64,000 nucleotides of DNA from contig NC_049979.1 of the NCBI RefSeq assembly GCF_000003815.2, forward strand, positions 34,192,459-34,256,458, read 5' to 3'. The notes under the pieces are model-generated. The model was not told the DNA's origin and searched no databases. It saw nothing but the letters and a program-made list of their open reading frames with translations. Every line of letters starts with the position of its first letter. Position 1 is the stretch's first letter. Source of the stretch: Branchiostoma floridae. Its lineage: Eukaryota; Chordata; Leptocardii; Amphioxiformes; Branchiostomatidae. Below are positions 1-10,400 of this stretch, in pieces. The translations under genes and the position numbers were made by a program.

Positions 1-380
1 GTCTCAGAGGACGAGCTTGACTCTCTAGGCCTCTTTGTTGACTGATTTTCCTTTGTTTTTGCGTAGGTAGTTCAGGATGGATGACATGCCTGCTTCGTCT
101 ATGTCGCCCAGCGAGTTACTTCTTCGTCTGGAAGTCTGTTTCTTTCTTCTCTTTTTGCTTCTCCTCCGTCCGTGGTGGGTCGTTGTCATTGTCATTTTTC
201 TTTTTTTTCATGGTGTTTTTTTGTTTGTATTGTTTCCCGTTTACACGTTCTTGTATTCGCCTTCGTCGTGGGTTCTTTTACGTTGACGTTTCGTTCACTT
301 TCATCGCTCTTATGTGTCGAGAGCTCAGTGTCGTTGTCATTCTCCTCGACTCTTATTTCCTCTTGTTCATCCTGGGTGCT
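1..380. other. No recognisable feature
   Basis: This is pyrimidine-rich sequence on the + strand. The overlapping hydrophobic reading frames here come from runs of T and C and do not resemble any family I know. No splice signals or repeat termini were recognised. Confidence 0.4.
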
Positions 381-728
381 TCAAGTTTCACCTATGTCTG
401 ATATGTCGTCCTTCCTCACATGTTCTTCATAGGCTTTGTCGATGTAATCCATGTTTGCTTCAGTTGTAGGACTGCTGGCAGCTGACTCTGTTATGCCTTT
501 GATTGTTATCTGTATGTTGTTCATGTTTTGCATTCGTTGTTTTAGGCTGAAGGGATTTGTGTCCTTGCATTCAACTGATCTATTCCTTATGGTAACTCCT
601 TCAATCAGTAGCTTGGCTCTTGTTTCGTTACTGTGAAGGTAGATCCTCCATAATGCACGTACTAGCTGTACTGACCTCAGGTGACCAGGGTGAAGCAGAC
701 TGCATCCAACAGTGGTACATTTCTTCAT
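381..728 (-). pseudogene. Retroelement ORF1/gag-like fragment
   Basis: A 115-codon open frame on the minus strand contains a segment reading roughly 'LWRIYLHSNETRAKLL...R...V...DTNPF'. That resembles the RNA-binding-like part of gag/ORF1 proteins of invertebrate LINEs, where an aromatic-rich strand is followed by a D-x-NPF-type turn. The frame then runs into a charged, low-similarity tail. There is no zinc knuckle, no adjacent reverse transcriptase in the same orientation before 1800, and no clear start context. I treat it as a broken piece of a retroelement rather than a host gene. It could also be an unrelated open frame. Confidence 0.3.
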
Positions 729-1412
729 CCTTTATAGGGTTGACACAGGCTTCTTCTTAAGTTAGAATCTCTCTCTCCATTATGAATATTGGGAACGCTG
801 TCTCTTTTGTTGTTCCTCGTTTCACTACTGTCGACCATCTGGTTGGCTCAATCCTCTTTGTATTGGGTAATGTCTATGAGATCTGCAGAGTGTTCTCATC
901 GACCTACTCTAGCAGTTCTAGCGCAACTCATGTACAGTAGGCAAAGGTAGAAAGATTTACAATTAGAATATTGGTGTTTGTATATACTAGAGTCATTCAG
1001 AAAGCAATGTCATTGCTTTTAAACAGGCTTATCAATTTGTTATTGAAGATTCTGTGACTGCCTACGTTAATTTCAAGATAAAAACAGCCTTAGTAGCCGA
1101 TCTAAAGAAATAAGAGGTTAAATCAACCCTATTCAAACTGGGATTTTGAGGCGTTCATGGGCACCTTTTTACTTCAATACCAAAAGCCAAAACTATACCT
1201 GATATCGGCAAGACTAGATGGTGAAGAGTGGGGATTGCTGATGAGTTGCCATGCTGTAATGGTAGAATAAAATTTTGACATTTTGTCACAATTAAGTAAG
1301 AGTAAGTTACTGTTGAAGATAATTATTACATCTAGACACGACGATTTCTTAAACAGAGAGCACTATTTGCAGATCTTGAAATGTTTATGTCAATGTCTCT
1401 GTCTGTCCTCAG
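729..1412. other. 5' flank / upstream intron of the homeobox gene
   Basis: No coding region was recognised. Around 1128-1150 is a sequence like the terminus of the piggyBac-like element seen at 14367 (AACCCTATTCAAACTGGG), probably a remnant. The stretch ends in a pyrimidine-rich splice acceptor (CTGTCTGTCCTCAG, AG at 1411-1412). A non-coding upstream exon is therefore expected to lie to the left. Confidence 0.4.
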
Positions 1413-1419
1413 GTAATAG

Positions 1420-4400
1420 ATGACTGGAACCAAAATAGATGACATGGAACAACGATTTACAATTGAGCAGTTCAACCTGCTGACCCGTCTAATGTCGATT
1501 GGGGAGAGACTTCAGCAGACGGGATTGCCGTGGGACAACATGTTCCAAACCCTCTACACAATGCAGCAAAGCTATCGTCTGGGGTATGTTTGTCGGGACT
1601 CTCAGAATTCAACATTCTTTTCGATAACAAAAACTCTTTTCTTTGATTGTCGTGATGTTTTGGATCTTTGAATTAGGATTTTAGAGGCATTAATTAGAGT
1701 ATTAAGATATCAAATTAGTACCTCCTAAACTCGCGACAGTAATAGTTTTCATTGAAAAATGTAGCTTTTAGATGTCTTCCTCGACTTCCTCTAGGTATGT
1801 TTCCCACGTTCGGTGCAGTCACGCTGGTGGCTGACGAGCCCAATGCGTGACAAACAGAGTCGGTCGCAGTTGGTACTGTGACGTTTCGGGTTTTCCTTTT
1901 ACTGCGCTACAAAAGCAGCTTTGCGGTTCTCTTCAAAGATCGAGACTGACTGGTTTACAGTGTGTCGTAAAGCCTCTCGTTCAGCAGCAAGGACTGACCA
2001 ACAGTGATGGTCGATGTGGCAAGAAGACAGAGTCTTTGAATCCTTTCTTTGGTGCTCCTCTGTGGCGGTGACCAGTGGAGAGTTCGCCGTAGAGGACAAT
2101 TTTTGGCAGACGATGATCCTCCAGTCTTAAGACGTGGCCTGCCCAACGCAACTGTGTTTTCATCAGGGTGGCCTTGATGCTGGGGATTTATGCTTGCTCA
2201 AGAACTTCAACATTGGTGTTGTAGTCACTCCAGTGCTTTAATTAGGAAAGACCGTAAACAGCGTTGAGAAAACCGGTCTAGGAGCCACAGGTGGTGTCTG
2301 TAAGTGACCTATGACTCCGAGCCATACAGAAGAGTCTTCAGTACCACGGCTCTGTAGACGCTGACTTTTTTTTTAGCTTTCTTCAGGTGCTTATTGTTCC
2401 AAACTCTGCTGTGGAGACTGTCAAAGGCACTGCTTGCTTTAGCTAGTATATTGTCAACCCCCTTGTCGATTATTGCATCAAAGGAAACTGTGCTCCCCGG
2501 GTAAGTGAACTGGTGGACTGGCTTCAGTTCTGATTAGTCAATCATGATGCTGGGACACCTCCTTTGTTGCTGTCTGGTGGAGAACATCTGTCTTTTTATC
2601 AGGCTAATTTCAAGACAAAAGAGCCTGGCTGCCTCCACAAAGCAGGAAGTTACACGCAACATGACAGCCTCCATTTGAGTCACAAGGACGGCATCATCAG
2701 AAAGAAGAAGTCCCCGTATAAGTTGTTCTAGGTCTTGGTGCGGGCCCGTAGTCGTCGCAAGTTGAACATGCGTTCTGCAACGGCAGGTACCTGTCTGTTT
2801 AGGAGAACTCTTGCAAGTATATTTCCTGGGATGGTGAGAAGATTTCTCCCCTTGTAATTTGTCTTTTTTACCCTTTATTTTTGTACAGGGTAATGATGAC
2901 AGGGTCTAGTAGGTCTTGTGGTAGTTTACCCTGCTTCAAGCTTAACACAAAGAGTTTATGGAGTGTGATGTCTAGTGCAGCACCTCCGTGCTTCCAGATT
3001 TCAGGCGGTTTGGCATCTAAATCTGCAGCCTTTGCACTTTTTTTTTCTTCTGTAGCTGTCTTGGTCTCCTCGTGTGTTAACGTTGGTACTTAGTCCAGCT
3101 CTTATAGCATGGGCTGCTGAGGGATCCGCTGGAGTGCGGAGTCATTGGTAGAGCGGTATGTGCTTAAGAGGATTTGGAAGTGTTCTGCTCAGCGGTTAAA
3201 GATGCATGCCTTATCTGTAAGGAGAGCTTTGCCATCAGCACTGCCCAGAGGACCTTCAGGGATTCGTGGAAACATCTATAGTTACCAGAATCAGCAGAGC
3301 AGCGTTTTCTCAGCGAGGCTGCCCTGTTATGAGCCGGTGGTAAGGCTATTGATAAATTGTAAATAACTAGCCGCACACTAGACATTTTGAGGAGCACATG
3401 GTTTATTGTGTCCTTTCTCCAGGATTCTAGCACCAGAATGAGGTCACAGGATGAGGTCACAGGACTAGACTACTTCTAAAATAGGGGGGTTTGGGTAGGA
3501 GTGATCACACGGTTCACAGTGGTTCATAACATGCCCCACCACTGGTTCTGCTTGATTCTTAGCTTGCGCTGTAGGTCGCTAGATGAAAAGCGGAGGGCAA
3601 TTTTCTTTGCAGGACAGGAGGATGAGCCTGGTGGGCACTGCTCTTTTTTGCTAGCAGCTGTTGGATTTCTTCTTTATTTTCCTCGAACCAGTCCTTGTTT
3701 TTCCTTGAGGTGAAGCCCAGAACTTCTTTATATACTGAGAGGTGGCGGTCTTTAAGTGAGCCCAGAGGGTTTCAGGANNNNNNNNNNNNNNNNNNNNNNN
3801 NNNNNNNNNNNNNNNNNNNNNNNNNNNNNNNNNNNNNNNNNNNNNNNNNNNNNNNNNNNNNNNNNNNNNNNNNNNNNNNNNNNNNNNNNNNNNNNNNNNN
3901 NNNNNNNNNNNNNNNNNNNNNNNNNNNNNNNNNNNNNNNNNNNNNNNNNNNNNNNNNNNNNNNNNNNNNNNNNNNNNNNNNNNNNNNNNNNNNNNNNNNN
4001 NNNNNNNNNNNNNNNNNNNNNNNNNNNNNNNNNNNNNNNNNNNNNNNNNNNNNNNNNNNNNNNNNNNNNNNNNNNNNNNNNNNNNNNNNNNNNNNNNNNN
4101 CTGACTTCAGACCGCCGACCTGAAGTTTCTTACTGGGTGGCCTACTCGTTTTGGTTTGGGCTTGAAGTAATGGTTGAGTTTGTATCGCACAAGGCGGTGA
4201 TCAGTGTGACATTCTGCACTGAGCATCCCTGAAGTCTCGTTGGCGCCCTTTGATGTAGTCTGTAAGATGCCAATAGGGCAATGTGTGGACCGGGGATGTA
4301 TCCAGGTTGTTTTAAATGTGTGATTTTTTCTGCTGGGAGATGGTATAAGTGATGGGTATATGCAGTTATACACAGAACAGGAGACGCCCATTACCGTTGC

Positions 4401-7400
4401 AGTTTTTCCGGAATGGCCGTGGCCAATGGTTATTTTCCTCAGCGGTCGCAGAAATGGGAAGAATAGTGGCTTCACAGCTGCATCTAAAGGTGTGAATGGA
4501 CTAAGACTAGCATGCTGGAACATGCGGACTGTGCTGAATTCAGCAGACAGTAATTGCCCTCAGCGACGCTCTGCTCTAGTCGCAAACGAGCTCTCCCGAC
4601 TGAATATTGACATTGCCGCCCACAGTGAAGTCCGATTCCAAGACTCGGGCAGTCTCACGGAGCAGGGCGCAGGATACACCATTTACTGGTTAGGCAAGCC
4701 CTAGCCAGAGCCACGCCTTTCTGGAGTGGGCTTCATGAGTAAAAACAACTTAGCCTCCAAGTCGGAGAACTTACCGACAGGTCACTCTGACCACATCATA
4801 TCTATGCGACTGTCCTCGAGAAAGGGCCAATACGCAACCCTCTTCAGTTTTTTATGCTCTCAAAGCAGACCCTGCAGACAAGGACAAGTTCTACACAGAC
4901 TTGCGCACCCTAGTGCGGAACGCCCCAGTAGACGACAAGGCTCTCGGCGAATTTAATGCTAGAGAGGGCCGAGATTAAAAAGCCTGGAAACACGGAGTTT
5001 AGATGATACACGTTATAACTATACATTAAATATCGAACTCACATAAACTTATCAGATTTCCAGTGTGTTGTATCGTAAATAAAGAAATTCATGGCCTTTT
5101 AGACATTGATCGTTTGGATAGAAAATCTGACTTATACAATATCTCAAGATGCCATCTGGCCAGGTGAAGCGTCTGTTTTTAAAACCATATGCATATCTTG
5201 TCGCTTAATTTTTGGCGTATAACAAATCTCTGGAATTTTCGACTGAATCACTGTGTCTTTTTCAGATAGCTTACCGAATAGCACTTAACTTATGGATTGT
5301 ATCTCGTGCGACAAAAATAAATAAATTGCTGTTTAGTCGAAATCGACACCAATCCGTGTTGACTGAGAAAATGTAATCACTACTTGTATAGTCAAACCTT
5401 TTCAACCATGAATTCACCCCATGCTGTTGCAGGGAGAAACTGCCTGCCTTAGGAACTGGACCAGAGCCCTCAGTCACACATAAGCAGCTCATCCTGCTGA
5501 CCCGACAGTTGTCGATTCATCAGAGTCTTCAGCAGACTGGTCTGTCAGGAACAGCATCTTACGCATCATCTGCACCATGCAGCAAAACAAAACCGGAAAC
5601 ATCGATATCGACGGTATATGATTGAAAGTTTTGCAAATCTGACATACTTAACCCTATCCAGACCGGGGGTGGGGTGGGGGGGTCGTTACTGTAACACAAT
5701 CAGTAGATTTCTAGCGAGGACACGCCTTTAAGTCGATTCGTTCACATGCAAAGTGCCAAATTACCACGTACTGATCTAGTGGCACGCGAGGGACAGGAAT
5801 GAATAGTCCACACCTATTGTCTGTTGATTAACGATTTTTCGTCGAGCTTCCTTTCTATAGTTTGCTAGTTATTTGGAGTTGAACGTTGTCTTTCATAATG
5901 CAGTAAAGCCGCATTCTTATATTGTAAGTTAGAACTGCGTACCATGATCCCTTTACGTTCAATTTTCGAAATACAACTAACGTTACAAGGTATGTATGAA
6001 GACTGCATATTGTCAGCACGGCCTCTCTTACATTTGTTTCCTTTTCACAGACGAGTTTATAGCGGTCACCAATGAACAAAATAGTTTCCGCAAACGGAAA
6101 CCAAGTGCTACATTAGTAGTATAATTAGCTTTTTACTCTGTATATAATGATATTTGATAATTTTGTATATAATCAATTCTGTGTATAATTGTCACCGAAT
6201 TGTATATTCATGTCTACTGACTTTTGATGTCTAATGCTTATTGTTTGATTTGGTTTCGTATTGTTTTCTATTATCATTTCAGGTTTGGGAGGACAACTTG
6301 TAAAGGTGTTGATACACCTGTTTTGTCCTCCCTTCCACTTATTTTTGCATGTGGTAAATTCAAGTAAAGAAATATAGAAATAAAGGAAAGGTATGTTACA
6401 AAAATTAAGCGGCAACTGCAGATAACAGAATACTATTTTTTACGACTTGTATTGCCATAAGCAACATATTAACTGCAAAATAACGTCATACATTTTTGAA
6501 GCAAATAATCGCAAAAGTCAATAAAATTGTATAAAAACGTACATTTCAACTTTTTTTTATAAAAAAAAGTACCAGGTCGTTACCACTTTTAAGGGGAAAA
6601 TATACCCACTCTTAGTAAAATGGTTCGCCATTTAGGAGTCGGGACGATGACCTTATCAGATTCACACAATGTTAATTATGAAAGACATTCCAGAAGACAT
6701 ATGTAAGAAAAAAAGATTGATATGGGGAAAATACATTGTTACAACTGTAATTGGCCATTTTGGTCATCAAACTGTTGGAATTGTGAAAAAACTTAGGGAC
6801 TTAATGCCGACTAGATTTTAGAAAACTTACCATGGAAAGACATTACCGGATCCAGAGTANNNNNNNNNNNNNNNNNNNNNNNNNNNNNNNNNNNNNNNNN
6901 NNNNNNNNNNNNNNNNNNNNNNNNNNNNNNNNNNNNNNNNNNNNNNNNNNNNNNNNNNNNNNNNNNNNNNNNNNNNNNNNNNNNNNNNNNNNNNNNNNNN
7001 NNNNNNNNNNNNNNNNNNNNNNNNNNNNNNNNNNNNNNNNNNNNNNNNNNNNNAGAAGTTGGATGATGAATAATTCCAAAATTTGCGGGACCAATCGCAG
7101 AAGAGGAATTTGAGGGAGAGGTGGACAGGCTAATGAGGTAAACTATTAAGATTTGTTGATAATATGGTTTACGCAATGATAGACGTATGTCATCTCGATT
7201 TGATAACATGGCTGACATCCTCTAAGAGCGCGCAAATAAAAGTGTCTAAATGTTGCATTTTAGAAAGAAACCTAAGTGGTCAGGAAGGAGAAATAAAGGA
7301 CTTAACACAAATAGTATCATGCACTAGTGATAAGGTGTACCATTAAATCGTACCAGCAAAAACTTTCTCTTCTTGGATCGGCCGGAAAAATACCCTTAAT

Positions 7401-10400
7401 GTTTTAGAACGGGTTTCGCCGATAAGCAAATATACTTATTATACTAACAGGCATTTATGGGGATTTGGGGCTTTATAGTCATTTGTACCAAGTCTCTACA
7501 GAAAGGTACTGGTAAGTTAGCCTTTTTTACATGAAGATGGGATTTTAAAACGTCCAGATTGCTTTTATGCAATAATCTAATAATATGTTTCACTTTAAGG
7601 AAAGATACGATGGACTTAAATGCGGAAATCAAGACTTTTCTGCTAAATCATGAAATCCTTCAAGAAGCCGTGGCGACAGAAATCGGCGTCAGCAACAGCT
7701 CCGTGTCAGTATTTCTCAAACATGGCTGGGGTCTGAACACTAGCAAGAGAAGAGCTCTTTATACTTGGTACCTTCGCCAGAAGCATACTGAACCAGAGAT
7801 GTCAGGTGCCGTATCAAACTGTCTAAGATTGTTCTTCCATGTCTTGGTTGCTGCCACCATGTAATTAAATTCAACATCAATTATTCCTTCGACGATATCA
7901 TATTGATCACTGCAGCCAAAACTGAACCTGGCACCACAGCTTATGAAAATGCAGAACGCAAACAAATTATTTATTGCAATATATTCAACTTTTGCATAAC
8001 CACGATAGATTATCATTGTTTACCTCTCATCAATTGGGCCTCGGTATCTGCCTCTAAACCGACTGTCATGTTTACTCTGATGTTATCGACGTAATACTAG
8101 TGAACAGCCTTGAATTCAATTGCCTGGTGGCAGTGAATAATGACATTTTATCTTTAAGATTTCATAGTCAATAATCTAAAGTTTACGGGTTTAATTAAAA
8201 TATCACGTTCATTGCATGACAATTGTATTATTGGGATTCATAGAAACATGTTGTATTATGCTGTCCTAACGCTTTAAGGCACCGTTAAGTTTAGTTGACC
8301 TATACAAATATACACGAGAATGGGGGAGGGGGAGGGGGGGGGGGGGTCAAGGCAGGGCCATACCGATTTACATGCCGCATAACGCTCGAACAGATTACGC
8401 TAGAGACACAAAATCTAGTAATTTTTTCGACAAATTTCGTTGGCAATAATTTCACAAAGCGTGTCACGGCTGTTTACAGGCATTTTTGAAAACAATGCTG
8501 ATTTCGATTCTAACTTATGTTTACTGTCTCCATTACAGCTATCTAATGACTGGAAATACATTATGCAATTTATTTTACATTTTATGATAATAATTAAATT
8601 GCGTTAATTAAATGACGTCCTGACCAAAATAGCTGCCGAATAAATTTCAGGAAGAGTAAAAAATCTACCGAAAATAATTTTATCAGGTTGGGAGATAATC
8701 CTTATCTGTATCTGTATCTATCTGTATCTGTATCTATATAGCCGGGATAACCACCATTCGGCGAAACACACCAGCTTCGCAGGCAAGCGGCGTGGCAGCA
8801 GCTGGTTATGTTACACTGAACGATCCGCCACACCTAACTTTTGCACATCTATCTGCAAGCGTTGTTTAAAGCTGTGCTTGGTGATAATAAATTCCACTCT
8901 ACGATAGTTCTGGAAAAATACGAATTTTTGAACACATCAATCCTAGCTTGGTAACTCTGGTACTTGAAGTCATAGCTGTTTCGTTTTTTTTTTATGATCT
9001 GGTGACGGAGCATAGGACATAGGAATGTTCTTTTACACAACGAGTTTTTCTCATCTGCTGACGTTTCGATGTCTGTCAGACATCTTCCTCAGACCTTGTA
9101 GCTGCAGTTCTGCTTCTCGCCGCTATATGTAGCCGATGAAGATGGCGCTTTTGCGGCGAGAAGAACAATATCCCATACGTGGCTCAGCTTGTATCCCCCT
9201 TCGTCCCGGTTTATCACTGGGGTGGACTTCCTTATCCAGACTGCTTCTCTGCAGGCACGATTTCTTGTCTTCTTTCTGTGCTTGTCTTTTCTGGGACCTA
9301 GTGTATTTGGTAGTGTTCAAGTTGTCGGCCTCTTTCTTGTGTTCGTTAAGTCTAGTCCAAAAAGTCCTTCCTATCTCCCCTACGTACACCTCCTCACAGC
9401 TCTTACAAGGAATCCAGTATACACAGTTTACACTATACAATAGTCAGTTTGGGCTAGGTCCGGTAGCTTGTCTTTCGGGTGCACTAGCAAGCTTCTCAGT
9501 GTTGTTTTGGGGTTCACTGCTGTTGACACATTGTGTGTTTCCTGAACACTCTCTCCAAGGGCTACGTCACTCCCTTAATGTATGATGAGATGACCTTGCA
9601 TCTAGCCTTCTCTACTTGTTTCTTACTGTTCTTTTTCTGTTTTGTCCTATTCTTCTGCTGTTCCACACTCTTGAATATCCACTGAAGGTAGCCACAACGT
9701 GCCAGTGCCCTCTTGACGTGCTGTACTTCTAGCTGTTGGTCCGGTTCCTCCGTGATCACAGCGTTGCACCGGTCTAGTAAAGTGCGGATCACTCCAAACT
9801 TCTGGTGCAGTGGGTGGTGGGACTGAAAGCTGGGGTACTGGTCTGTGTGTGTGGCTTTCCTATAGACTAAAATCTTGACTCTACCACCCCTTTGCGTACC
9901 AAGAGGGTGTCGAGAAAGGGCAGGGAGCCATCTCTTTCTCCTTCATATGTGAACTGACGGTCGACTTGGTTCAGACGGTCAGTGATCGACCGTCAGTGTG
10001 CTGTCCTACACCCCCCTCTTTACAATTTCCCTCACGTCATCCACGCATCTTTTCCAGAGTCTGGGTCTACATGTGATAGGTGCTTAGGTGATTGCTTGTT
10101 TCTACAGCCACTCCATGAACAAGTTGGCTAACACAGGAGACATCAGGCTATCCATTGCTGTTCCAAACTTTTGCTGGTAGACCTCCCCCCTGAACATGAA
10201 GTATGTTGTAGTGACAATAAAGGACAAAAGTTCAATAATGTCATCTACGTCCAGGTTGGTCCGGCTCCGGAAGAGGGATACCACATCATGGGACAAAAAC
10301 ATCAGAATGGACTTTCCAACCAACGGTGCTAACAGGTCTGCTAGAGATCTGGACGTGTTGTAACCTATCGACCCCGTGTAGTCAACTATGGGGCGCAGGG

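Noticed and set aside
77-401. Overlapping hydrophobic frames at the left edge
   Set aside because: They derive from T/C-rich sequence in three frames. No conserved membrane-protein motif was seen.
8323-8346. G-quadruplex at the G-run near 8323-8346
   Set aside because: A simple G/GA homopolymer run. It may fold, but nothing around it suggests function, and such runs recur at 5667 and 51803.
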